A DNA stretch of 59,605 bases from Bacteroidia bacterium (GTDB lineage: Bacteria; Bacteroidota; Bacteroidia; UKL13-3), in contig JALONK010000016.1 in NCBI GenBank assembly GCA_025454975.1, positions 1 through 59,605 on the forward strand. The letters run 5' to 3'. A model generated the notes under the pieces. It ran no database searches, had not been told where the DNA came from, and saw only the letters and a program-made list of their open reading frames with translations. Position numbers and translations under genes: made by a program. Of the stretch, positions 1 through 7,603 are shown piece by piece; the first letter of the stretch is position 1, and each line of letters begins with the position of its first letter.

Positions 1-141
1 TATTTTTCTTTTAATACTTTGTTCAATTGGGCTGAGAATCGTCCAACTTTCACCGCCAACAAACTTACATTCTGTGCCTTGTTGTCTAACAAAAACGCTG
101 GAATGTATGCTACAATTAATGCATATATTTTCTTTATTCAT
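1..141 (-). CDS. Partial gene: possible type IIG R-M / TaqI-like specificity-domain segment (left edge)
   Basis: A reading frame opens with ATG at 141 and runs leftwards off the window without a stop (47 codons seen). Residues 31-47 read ESWTILSPIEQSIKRKI, which resembles the conserved entry into the C-terminal target-recognition domain of type IIG restriction-modification enzymes, where a W-x-I-L-S-P-I-E-Q stretch follows the methylase core. The first 30 residues do not look like a normal protein start, and no methylase core lies upstream, because the invertase gene starts 55 bp away on the other strand. It may therefore be a detached or rearranged specificity segment. The family assignment rests on a short stretch recalled from memory and is tentative. 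Confidence 0.4.
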   Translation of the reverse strand, partial: MNKENICINCSIHSSVFVRQQGTECKFVGGESWTILSPIEQSIKRKI

Positions 142-146
142 TTTTA

Positions 147-186
147 GTTTAATTTAAACAACGTTAAACAGTATTAATTTAAACAA
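147..186. repeat. Short palindrome and 13-bp direct repeats in front of the invertase gene
   Basis: A perfect odd palindrome, GTTTAA-T-TTAAAC, lies at 147-159. The 13-mer TTAATTTAAACAA occurs twice, at 149-161 and 174-186 (25 bp period), with AACGTT between. The block lies between the divergent R-M fragment and the serine recombinase gene. It could be a recombination or crossover site or an operator for the recombinase gene. No inverted partner was noticed inside the window, so the role is open. Confidence 0.4.
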
Positions 187-195
187 ATAAAAATC

Positions 196-801
196 ATGAT
201 TTACGGCTACATTCGGGTAAGCACCGACAAACAAACAGTAGAAAACCAACGCTACGAAATCAACCATTTTTGCCAAAACAATGTGTATGTGGTTGACAAG
301 TGGATTGAAGAAACCATATCAGGGGCTAAGAACCTTCAAGAAAGAAAATTAGGTAAACTGCTTAAAAAGATGCGAAAAGGCGACATATTGATATGTTCAG
401 AACTTTCGCGCCTTGGTAGGAACCTTTTAATGATTATGGGAATCCTGAATGAATGCATGAACCGAGACATTCAAGTTTGGACGATTAAAGATAATTATCG
501 TTTAGGTAGCGATATCAACTCAAAAGTACTAGCTTTCGCATTCGGACTTTCGGCCGAAATAGAACGTAATTTAATTTCACAACGCACTAAAGAAGCACTG
601 GCACGTAAAAAGGCAGAGGGTATTATTTTAGGAAGACCAAAAGGAAGAAAGTCAACAGCAACAAAGCTTACCGGACAAGAGAAAAAAATTCAAGAACTTT
701 TAGATAAGAAAGTTTCTTATTCAGCTATTGGAAGAATTTTAAGTGTACACAGATTAACTGTTTCAACCTTTGTAAAAGAAAGGCTGAATTTGCGCGCATA
801 A
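196..801 (+). CDS. Mpi-type serine DNA invertase / site-specific recombinase
   Basis: The 201-residue protein is a small serine recombinase of the resolvase/invertase family. The N-terminal catalytic domain begins GYIRVSTDKQ, with the nucleophile Ser9 and Arg7. The ELSRLGRNLL block near residues 70-80 and the AEIERNLISQRT helix near 121-132 are the usual active-site and dimer-interface motifs. A basic linker (GRPKGRK) leads to a C-terminal helix-turn-helix at about 172-197. Length and wording closely match the master DNA invertase Mpi of Bacteroides, which flips many promoters by recombining short inverted repeats. Here it sits divergently beside a possible R-M specificity segment, so local inversion is plausible but not shown. 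The first ATG gives a full-length catalytic domain. Confidence 0.93.
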   Translation: MIYGYIRVSTDKQTVENQRYEINHFCQNNVYVVDKWIEETISGAKNLQERKLGKLLKKMRKGDILICSELSRLGRNLLMIMGILNECMNRDIQVWTIKDNYRLGSDINSKVLAFAFGLSAEIERNLISQRTKEALARKKAEGIILGRPKGRKSTATKLTGQEKKIQELLDKKVSYSAIGRILSVHRLTVSTFVKERLNLRA

Positions 802-975
802 GGCTGTTTATTCAAGTTTTTATAAATAAAACAATACGATTACAAATTGCTGCATTGTAAAAATGTTTTATGGATGATAAATAACATCAATAGAAAAACG
901 CTAATCTCAAAATTTATATTTTTTATGAAAATTCGCTGTATCCAAAGTTAAAGTATTGAATTTATAACAGTTGCT

Positions 976-1008
976 TAATGATGGTAAGAAATACCCTTAC
1001 CATCATTA
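976..1008. terminator. 13-bp perfect stem-loop between convergent genes
   Basis: Arms 976-988 and 996-1008 pair perfectly (13 bp) around a 7-nt loop. The hairpin lies between the ends of the recombinase gene and the TonB-receptor gene. It has no strong U-tract on either side, so it may be a weak bidirectional terminator or an mRNA end-stabilising hairpin. Confidence 0.55.
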
Positions 1009-1026
1009 TGATATAACTTGCTGTCA

Positions 1027-3456
1027 TTAAAAATATAAACGATACATAATGTTTGGAAAAAATCCGAATTGTCTTACATAGTCTACTCTACCGGGTTTTC
1101 TTGTATCATAAATTTCAGAAACCCTTGCTTGCACCCCGGTTAAGTTTTGTAAGTTTACATATAATTCATGTGTAGATTTTGGTTTATTCCATTTGTAGTT
1201 TACTGAGAGTGTTATTTCATATACATCATCAAGCTTGTTTCGATAAGCATTCTTATAATCCCAAAACCTATTGGTAGCCGGATCAACATCTACGTTACCA
1301 TTGCCATCGCGTATTAATAATAACTGACGTTGACCACCCGCTAAAAATAATTTAATATTTAAATTTAGCACCTGATTTTTTTTCTTGCCTAAACCCGGAT
1401 AATCCTTACCTGCAAGTATGTTCACTAAATAATTACCATTATATATCGTATTTCTTTCAACGCCTTCCAAACTCTTATAAGTTGAATTATACAAAGAGCC
1501 ATTTACAAGAAAGTAATAATTATTTGCAAAAAATCGTTCTAAGGTTACCTCAATACCATAGTTTTTACCAGTACCTTTATTTACTAAATCTACATAACGA
1601 AAGTTGGTGGATTCATTGATTGTTGAATAATAACTGGTATCATTATTTTCGACAGGTAAATCATATAATCGCTGGTAATATATTTCGGCCTTTAACCTGA
1701 TATTTTTGGATAATCTTTTCTCATACCCAAGAACAAGGTGATCGGCCTTTAACAAATCAAGATCTTTGTTTGGTTCAGAAATGTTGCCATGTATATCAGT
1801 TACCTTTGTGAAATAATTATGTACACTTTCCATGGCACTATGTTTACCGTATCCAATATTAATACTGCTAGTCCCATTCAACTTTGCTTGTAATGCAATT
1901 CTAGGCTCAATGGTACTTTTCGCATTATATAACACATTCATGTTATGAACTCCAACTACCATTGTTAATGAAGGGGTAAACCTGTGTTTCCAGTTAACAA
2001 AATTTCGTAAGTTAGCGATATGCTCATTCCTATCAACTAACCATTCGCGAGTGTTTATGCTGTTAAGTTGACTTACTTCCATATCAAAAACAAACAAAGC
2101 ATATTTAGTGCCTGCCTGAAATGTATTTTTAGCATTAATTTTTGTATTATATGTAATTGCCCCCCTGTATGTACTTCTATGTAATCGGTTTTTATAATTT
2201 AACAAGCGGTTACCCACAGAATCATACAATACATTTCCTTGTTGATCCTTAATTTGCGTAGTAATAGTGCGGTAAATATCTTCTAAGATTCCACTACTTG
2301 AGTAAGCCAAAATAGTTGTCAGATAACTTCTTCTGTTTAAGTTAATGGTATGTGATATTCCATAATTACTGAAATATGCATCTTTATCATAATCTTCATT
2401 TAAACTACCGGCTACTACTTTATTAGTTGGTGTACTAAAAACATCTGGTCCAATATTTGTAAGACTAAAACCACTTAAACCACCTAAGCCAAACATGGTA
2501 AATACTCCGGATTTTTGAGTAGGAAAAACAAACTTAAAAGCTGCATCTTGAAAATTAAGTGCACCGGGAACATCAACCAAACCTAAGTCGTTAACCAATG
2601 AAACAGTTGAATAACGGTAATTTATTAAATAAGAACCACCATAACCTTTCTTAAATGGACCTTCCAAAGTTAAATCAGTTCCCAAGATTCCAAGTCCTAA
2701 AGTAGATTCAAATGTTTGATTATTTCCTGCCCTAAGTTTTAGATCGAGCACTCCCGAAAGCACATCACCATACTCGGCAGAAAATGCACCTGTTGAAAAA
2801 TCTGAAGGAGCCAATAAATTATTATTCAATCCACTGATACCACCTCTTACACCATTTTGATCAGCGAAATGAGTAGGATTAGAAATCTCAACACCTTCTA
2901 TACGCCATTGTATATATTTTGGAGAATTCCCTCTAACAATAATGTCGTTCTCCCCATTTTGAGAATTAGTTACCCCCGCAAAATTATTTAGTATCCTAGC
3001 AGGGTCATTAAAACTACCTGCATAACGCTTTGATTCATCTAATGAAATAGAACGAGAACTAATCATATTCATTTCATTACGGGCACTTCCCTTATCAACC
3101 GTTGCAGATACTACTGCCTCATTCATTTTTACAACCTGTTCTTGTAAGGTAATGTTTAGTATAGTTTCTTTTCCGGCACTTAATTCAATATCCGGAATGG
3201 TTTTAGTTTCATAACCTATAAATGAAATTTGTAAAGTGATATTTCCTATTGGTACCTTTTCAATTTTATATTCACCTGAAATATTTGTTGAGGTTCCGAT
3301 AACTGTGCTTAAACCTGTAATTTGAACAGTCGCACCAATGATTGGAAGCCTACTATCTGCATCTACAATGGTTCCTCTGATGGTTTGTGTTAAGGGCTGA
3401 GCCTTAAGAATAAAATTGTATGCAAGTACAATGATAACTAAGATAATTTTTTTCAT
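1027..3456 (-). CDS. TonB-dependent outer-membrane receptor with carboxypeptidase-like N-terminal domain
   Basis: This 809-residue outer-membrane protein has a signal peptide (MKKIILVIIVLAYNF...KA). A carboxypeptidase-regulatory-like beta-sandwich follows at about 25-115 (RGTIVDADSRLPIIGATV). Next comes a TonB plug at about 125-240 (GSFNDPARILNNFAGV, IIVRGNSP) and then a 22-strand-type barrel ending in Phe. The start is taken at the ATG preceding the signal peptide; a frame extension nine codons upstream would spoil it. It lies 142 bp downstream of the LytTR regulator gene in the same direction, and three 21-bp-spaced repeats sit in the gap, so it is probably the regulator's target. The substrate is unknown. 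There is no SusD partner, which argues against a polysaccharide system and leaves a metal chelate, peptide or other ligand. Confidence 0.92.
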   Translation of the reverse strand: MKKIILVIIVLAYNFILKAQPLTQTIRGTIVDADSRLPIIGATVQITGLSTVIGTSTNISGEYKIEKVPIGNITLQISFIGYETKTIPDIELSAGKETILNITLQEQVVKMNEAVVSATVDKGSARNEMNMISSRSISLDESKRYAGSFNDPARILNNFAGVTNSQNGENDIIVRGNSPKYIQWRIEGVEISNPTHFADQNGVRGGISGLNNNLLAPSDFSTGAFSAEYGDVLSGVLDLKLRAGNNQTFESTLGLGILGTDLTLEGPFKKGYGGSYLINYRYSTVSLVNDLGLVDVPGALNFQDAAFKFVFPTQKSGVFTMFGLGGLSGFSLTNIGPDVFSTPTNKVVAGSLNEDYDKDAYFSNYGISHTINLNRRSYLTTILAYSSSGILEDIYRTITTQIKDQQGNVLYDSVGNRLLNYKNRLHRSTYRGAITYNTKINAKNTFQAGTKYALFVFDMEVSQLNSINTREWLVDRNEHIANLRNFVNWKHRFTPSLTMVVGVHNMNVLYNAKSTIEPRIALQAKLNGTSSINIGYGKHSAMESVHNYFTKVTDIHGNISEPNKDLDLLKADHLVLGYEKRLSKNIRLKAEIYYQRLYDLPVENNDTSYYSTINESTNFRYVDLVNKGTGKNYGIEVTLERFFANNYYFLVNGSLYNSTYKSLEGVERNTIYNGNYLVNILAGKDYPGLGKKKNQVLNLNIKLFLAGGQRQLLLIRDGNGNVDVDPATNRFWDYKNAYRNKLDDVYEITLSVNYKWNKPKSTHELYVNLQNLTGVQARVSEIYDTRKPGRVDYVRQFGFFPNIMYRLYF

Positions 3457-3516
3457 AAGAGACTTTTGCTTTGTTAACAGCAAAACTCTTATTGAATTCT
3501 ATCTTACAGCATTATA

Positions 3517-3566
3517 ATTGGCAAATGTCTGTTTGTTATCTGCAAATAAGCTATTTTAATCTGCAA
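3517..3566 (-). promoter_or_regulatory. Putative LytTR-regulator binding array: three direct repeats, 21-bp period
   Basis: Read on the minus strand, the repeats are TTGCAGAT (3559-3566), TTGCAGAT (3538-3545) and TTGCCAAT (3517-3524). Each is separated by exactly 13 bp, giving a 21-bp period, or two helical turns. LytTR-type DNA-binding domains bind paired direct repeats with this kind of spacing. The array is 61-110 bp upstream of the receptor ATG. A related pair stands before the kinase gene at 5402-5430. Repeat identity and spacing are seen directly; binding is inferred. Confidence 0.65.
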
Positions 3567-3598
3567 GTCTACTTTATTAAGGATGAGCAGTTGCAACA

Positions 3599-4297
3599 TT
3601 AACCCTTATTATAAATTACTTGTAGAAATAACTCTTTATAGGTATCAGATACGGGAATGATTTGGCCAGCAATTTTAATGCGACTACGTTCAATTGATTC
3701 AATTTTATTAATAGACACCATAAATGATTTATGAACCCTACAAACGATATTAGAAGGTATAAGTTGTTCTAACTCCTTGAAATTTTGTAAGGTCATTATT
3801 CGTTTGGTATGAGTATGTATTCTACGATAATCCCGCATACCTTCAATAAATAAAATATCATTGAACGATACTTTTTCAAGCCTATTTTCAGTTTTAATAA
3901 AAATAAAGTCATTAGGATTATCGTCAATACCTGTATTATTTAAAACTTTTTGTGCTTTGGTAACAGCTTGCAAAAAACGGTTGAATGTAAATGGTTTCAA
4001 CAAATAATCTGTCACACTTAATTCATATCCCTTTAGGGCATACTCTTGATAAGCTGTGGTAAGGATAACTTGAGAAGAAATTTGCGAACTCTCAAGTAAC
4101 TCAATACCTGAAAGTTCATCCATATGAATATCAAGAAATAATATATCAACAACATTTGATTTTAAAAAAGACAAGGCGGAAAGTGCATTTTCAAAAGTAG
4201 CGACCAAGGTTAAAAATGGGACTTTCTGAACAAACATTTTAGTGCGTTCCATAGCCAATGGTTCATCTTCTATAATAATACAACGATATTTACTCAT
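3599..4297 (-). CDS. LytTR-family response regulator
   Basis: The 232-residue protein has a receiver domain (about 1-120) and a LytTR DNA-binding domain (about 135-230). In the receiver, the acidic pocket Glu10-Asp11, the phospho-acceptor Asp56 (LFLDIHMDELSG), Thr80/81 and Lys101 (LLKPF) are all present, so phosphorylation should work. The LytTR part shows the typical FIKTENRLEKV and CRVHKSFMVSINKI stretches. The gene overlaps the kinase gene by 8 bp, meaning translational coupling and a cognate pair. The receptor gene follows in the same direction. The array at 3517-3566 and the pair at 5402-5430 are candidate binding sites, suggesting that it autoregulates and controls the receptor. Confidence 0.95.
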   Translation of the reverse strand: MSKYRCIIIEDEPLAMERTKMFVQKVPFLTLVATFENALSALSFLKSNVVDILFLDIHMDELSGIELLESSQISSQVILTTAYQEYALKGYELSVTDYLLKPFTFNRFLQAVTKAQKVLNNTGIDDNPNDFIFIKTENRLEKVSFNDILFIEGMRDYRRIHTHTKRIMTLQNFKELEQLIPSNIVCRVHKSFMVSINKIESIERSRIKIAGQIIPVSDTYKELFLQVIYNKG

Positions 4298-5345
4298 GTG
4301 ATATAATTAGTTTTACTTGATACAACTGACCGTTATTATTAAGCTCAAGTGTGTGTTTGTCGGGATACAACAATTGAAGACGTCGTTTGATCAATTGATT
4401 TCCCAAACCATGATAGTGCTGTTGATTTTGTCGAGTTTGATTAAATTTATTCGAACAACTAAAACATGTATAATTTGAGGATGTTTCTATTGTGATTTGA
4501 ATAGCATCAGGAATCTTTTTGTTATTGGTGTGTTTAAATGCATTCTCAATAAATGGAATAAAAATCATAGGTGCAATACATTGTGTTGTTATTTCACCTA
4601 TAACATTGAAACTTACATAACTTTGATTTGAAGTTCGAATTTTCTGCAACTCTATATATTTATTGATATAAGCAATTTCGCTTGTAAGGGGTATAGTGTC
4701 AGTTTTAGTTTCAAATAACATGAACCTCATGATATCTGAGAGTTTGTTAAGATAATCAGAAGCTTGATTAGCATTTCGTAAAATCAACACGTCAATGTTA
4801 TTAATGGTATTAAATAAGAAATGAGGATCTAACTGAGACTTCACCAAAGCCAATTCCATTTCTTGATTTTTTAACTTCAATTCTTCTTTTACCTGTACTT
4901 CGTCAATCCATGTTATTGCCCCTTTTATAACAAATGCTATTATACCTGAAATGGATGCTATAAAAGCCATGAATAAAATAATTGCTAAAGGAGTAACCTC
5001 TACATTTTCTTTACCAAAACAATCACCCTCCTTTGATATAATGATCCAGTTTAAGAGTTGAAAACCAATAACAGCGGAAAAAAGGGCAATAATAGCCCCG
5101 AATAATGTGGTAAGTATAAATTTACGTTGTTTTAAATATTTATTAAACAAAACACTATAAAACAAGTAAAAAGTTATTCCTGAAGGAATAATCGCAAAAT
5201 AAATAAGTATATGAAAAGCCCTTATAATTTTTGATTCCGACACTGCGCCATCATCACCAAATAGGGTTCCAAGTATTACCATGATTAAAATGAGGTAACA
5301 CAACCAATATCCGAGATGTAATAATACAACAACAATTTTTTTCAT
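4290..5345 (-). CDS. LytS/YehU-type sensor histidine kinase
   Basis: This is a 351-residue membrane kinase. Four hydrophobic segments occupy about 5-27, 44-66, 76-102 and 118-141. A short coiled linker (KEELKLKNQEMELALVKSQ) joins them to a His_kinase domain with phospho-acceptor His175 in LDPHFLFNTINN. The ATPase part carries an N-box (FIENAFKH) and a G-box (GLGNQLIKRRLQLLY). This architecture is the partner of LytTR regulators, and the next gene is one, overlapping by 8 bp. There is no recognisable extracellular sensor domain, so the signal is probably sensed within or close to the membrane segments. Its own upstream region holds a two-repeat site (5402-5430) like those before the receptor gene. 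Confidence 0.94.
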   Translation of the reverse strand: MKKIVVVLLHLGYWLCYLILIMVILGTLFGDDGAVSESKIIRAFHILIYFAIIPSGITFYLFYSVLFNKYLKQRKFILTTLFGAIIALFSAVIGFQLLNWIIISKEGDCFGKENVEVTPLAIILFMAFIASISGIIAFVIKGAITWIDEVQVKEELKLKNQEMELALVKSQLDPHFLFNTINNIDVLILRNANQASDYLNKLSDIMRFMLFETKTDTIPLTSEIAYINKYIELQKIRTSNQSYVSFNVIGEITTQCIAPMIFIPFIENAFKHTNNKKIPDAIQITIETSSNYTCFSCSNKFNQTRQNQQHYHGLGNQLIKRRLQLLYPDKHTLELNNNGQLYQVKLIISHE

Positions 5346-5401
5346 CGGTAACTTCGAAACAAGTTACAAATTAGAAAGATATTTTGATGTGTTAAGAAAA
5401 A

Positions 5402-5430
5402 ATATGCAAAATGCCCTTGTTTGTCTGCAA
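5402..5430 (-). promoter_or_regulatory. Putative LytTR-regulator site before the kinase-regulator operon
   Basis: On the minus strand the repeats are TTGCAGAC (5423-5430) and TTGCATAT (5402-5409), again separated by exactly 13 bp (21-bp period). They match the TTGCAGAT repeats before the receptor gene at six or seven of eight positions. The site is 57-85 bp upstream of the kinase ATG, a sensible position for activation. This suggests positive autoregulation. Confidence 0.6.
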
Positions 5431-5873
5431 GCTTTAAATTATTAAACATCAATTGAACAATGAAATAAAAAATACAAGTACAACAATTTTTTTGAAAACA
5501 ACATGCAGCTACAGTGACTGAATGGGCTGAATCATTAGATATAGTTGATACTAAAAATAGTTTACATATAGAAATGATTGGGATATGCAGGTATAACACA
5601 TACCAATGATAAGATACAAGCAATTGACGAATAAATGTAATGTAAGAATCAAAGGACGAACTTTTAATTTAAATCTTGCAAAAACCTTTTAATTTCATTT
5701 AATTAGAAGTTTTATATCCAATACCAAATATGAAAACCATTCTATTGATACTAGCAAAAATGTTTACCATAAGTATTTCTTTGTTATGCTCCTTAAATAA
5801 ACTTAACGAATAACCCATTCATAAACCAGATTAGAATAACTATCAATTAAACATACTCCAAAAAATAATAACC
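5431..5873. other. Intergenic stretch with one doubtful micro-ORF
   Basis: This is non-coding spacer between the divergent kinase operon and the nuclease/channel pair. Its only suggestive content is a 27-codon frame at 5730-5813 (+) beginning MKTILLILAKMF and ending LNKLNE, mostly hydrophobic. It could be a tiny membrane peptide or a decayed signal peptide. It has no visible conserved context and is not called as a gene. Confidence 0.3.
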
Positions 5874-6656
5874 ATGCTTACTAAAAATAAAAAAATCAAA
5901 CTAATTAGCCAGTTAAAAGCTTACTACAAACAATTCTTAAATAGTAAGCGTGATGAACTAGATGAAAGTGGAACACGTTTGATGATTAATGAATTCCTAA
6001 CAAATGTTTTAGGATTTATTTCAATTGATGAAGTAAAAACCGAATACATGATTAGAGGCACCTATGCTGATTATGTAATCCAAACAAAAGGAATAAGACA
6101 CTTTTTAGTTGAAGTTAAATCGCTTTCCCTTAACCTTTCTGAAAAACATTTGCGACAAACAATAAATTATGGAGCAAACGAAGGTATAGAATGGGCAATG
6201 CTTACTAATGGTAAACAATTTGATTTCTATAAAATTCTCTTTCAAAAGCCTATTGAATCGAGACTGGTTTTTTCGTTAAACTTAGATGATGCAACGTCAC
6301 ATAAAACATGTGCTGAAATTTTACAATATTTACATAAGGATGCTATAACTAATAATGGACTTGATAAACTTTGGCAAAAAACCATTGCGTTAGACCCTAA
6401 GAATGTAGCAGGCTTACTTTATGCTAAACCGGTTACTAACTTTATAAGAAGGGCGCTTAATAGTAAATTTAAACACAAATTTACGGAAGATGAAATTGAG
6501 ACTGCCATTAATCATGTTATTCAGGATGCAATTTTAATAGATGATATTAAGCAACTAAAAGAATATAAACCTAAAAAGAGGCAAACAAAACTACACCAAT
6601 CTGTTAATTCAACAACAGAAATATCAGATACCTCCACAACAATACAACAATCATAA
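5874..6656 (+). CDS. Stand-alone HsdR N-terminal-like PD-(D/E)XK nuclease-fold protein
   Basis: This 260-residue soluble protein resembles the N-terminal nuclease domain of type I restriction subunit HsdR. After a helical lead with the S-x-T-R motif (DESGTRLMINEFL, 30-42) comes the nuclease core: Glu57, Asp66 in GTYADYVI, and Glu80-Val-Lys82 in FLVEVKS. The typical RQTINYGANEGIEWAMLTNG helix-strand follows. All catalytic positions D-ExK are intact. No helicase/translocase part is present, and no HsdM/HsdS is nearby. Residues 150-260 form a helical extension and a polar tail. A K+ channel gene starts 8 bp after the stop, so the two are probably cotranscribed. Such isolated HsdR_N proteins are widespread and uncharacterised; a nucleic-acid defence or repair role is a guess. 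Confidence 0.82.
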   Translation: MLTKNKKIKLISQLKAYYKQFLNSKRDELDESGTRLMINEFLTNVLGFISIDEVKTEYMIRGTYADYVIQTKGIRHFLVEVKSLSLNLSEKHLRQTINYGANEGIEWAMLTNGKQFDFYKILFQKPIESRLVFSLNLDDATSHKTCAEILQYLHKDAITNNGLDKLWQKTIALDPKNVAGLLYAKPVTNFIRRALNSKFKHKFTEDEIETAINHVIQDAILIDDIKQLKEYKPKKRQTKLHQSVNSTTEISDTSTTIQQS

Positions 6657-6664
6657 TTAATAAA

Positions 6665-7327
6665 ATGTCGGATTCAACAGAGGATAAAAATACTTATACT
6701 GCATTAAACATTATTGTGATCATACTATCAATTTATGTTTTAATTGCGTTGTTTATAGACACCATATTTAAACTTCCGAAAGAGTTATCAAACTTACTTG
6801 CCTTAATTGATAATTGTATTTGTGTCTTCTTTTTGATTGAACTTAGCATCAGGTTTTATCATGCAGAAAATAAACTTAAATTTTGGAAATGGGGATGGAT
6901 TGATTTAATCGCCAGTATACCTACTTTAGATTTCCTACGAGCTGGAAGGGCTTTCAGATTGATTCGTTTGTTGAGGGTATTACGTGCATTTCGTTCAACC
7001 AGACATTTGATTAATCATATTTATAAAAATAAAACACAAGGAACCTTCACAACGGTTGCAATTATTGCTTTATTAATGATCATCTTTTCATCAATTGCCA
7101 TTCTTCAAGTTGAAACCGACCCAAATAGTAATATAAAAACAGCCGAAGATGCCATGTGGTGGGCATATGTAACAATAACAACAGTAGGTTATGGTGATAA
7201 ATTTCCGGTTACAACAGAAGGTAGAATAATTGCAGCGGCTTTAATGACTGTTGGTGTAGGGCTCTTTGGTACCTTCACCGCATTTCTAGCTTCATTTTTC
7301 GTGGCTGACAGACAACTAGATAAATAA
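6665..7327 (+). CDS. Voltage-gated-type potassium channel (six TM, VIC superfamily)
   Basis: This 220-residue protein is a complete six-helix K+ channel subunit. S1 to S3 lie at about 13-32, 44-65 and 76-88. S4 (89-112) carries seven arginines at every third residue (92, 95, 98, 101, 104, 107, 110), a textbook voltage sensor. S5 is at about 127-148, then the pore helix and the selectivity filter T173-V-G-Y-G-D178, then S6 at about 187-213. It ends right after S6, so there is no RCK/TrkA or cyclic-nucleotide domain. It is close in size to other minimal prokaryotic Kv channels and would act as a tetramer in the inner membrane. The pairing with a nuclease-like gene 8 bp upstream is unusual. Confidence 0.93.
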   Translation: MSDSTEDKNTYTALNIIVIILSIYVLIALFIDTIFKLPKELSNLLALIDNCICVFFLIELSIRFYHAENKLKFWKWGWIDLIASIPTLDFLRAGRAFRLIRLLRVLRAFRSTRHLINHIYKNKTQGTFTTVAIIALLMIIFSSIAILQVETDPNSNIKTAEDAMWWAYVTITTVGYGDKFPVTTEGRIIAAALMTVGVGLFGTFTAFLASFFVADRQLDK

Positions 7328-7480
7328 AGATAAAAAGTATTAGGTACTATTTCATATTAAGATTGGTTTGAGGTATAATGATTAGCAATTTATGAATGCT
7401 AAAGTTGCAATGAAGCTAATTTAAAAAACCAATAATTCATCCGGATTATCTTGTTAAAAATCAAAGTATATGAAACAAAA

Positions 7481-7566
7481 AGATGCCTACTCCTGCAATG
7501 CTTATATTCAATTTTCAAACTTTTGATAATTGTTTAAAGCTTCGTATATGTATGGAGTAAGCATCT
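7481..7566. repeat. Imperfect 13-bp inverted repeat with 60-nt interior
   Basis: The arm at 7481-7493 (AGATGCCTACTCC) is matched by 7554-7566 (GGAGTAAGCATCT) with a single mismatch. The pair encloses 60 nt and lies between the convergent channel gene and the orphan gene. It may be a small non-autonomous element, a structured 3' end or a chance repeat. Confidence 0.4.
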
Positions 7567-7603
7567 AAATTCTTTAACTGTTTAGGGTTCAGTTAAGAGG
7601 ATG

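Noticed and set aside
5342-5623. A 93-codon minus-strand frame upstream of the kinase gene
   Set aside because: It is Cys/Phe/His-rich without family likeness, overlaps the kinase start and covers the putative LytTR site. It looks like spacer read by chance.
5730-5813. A 27-codon hydrophobic micro-ORF before the nuclease gene
   Set aside because: It is too short and without conserved context or clear ribosome-binding site; only noted in the intergenic entry.
5874-6656. A type I restriction system
   Set aside because: Only the HsdR N-terminal fold is present. No translocase domain, HsdM or HsdS is nearby, so it is not a complete R-M system.
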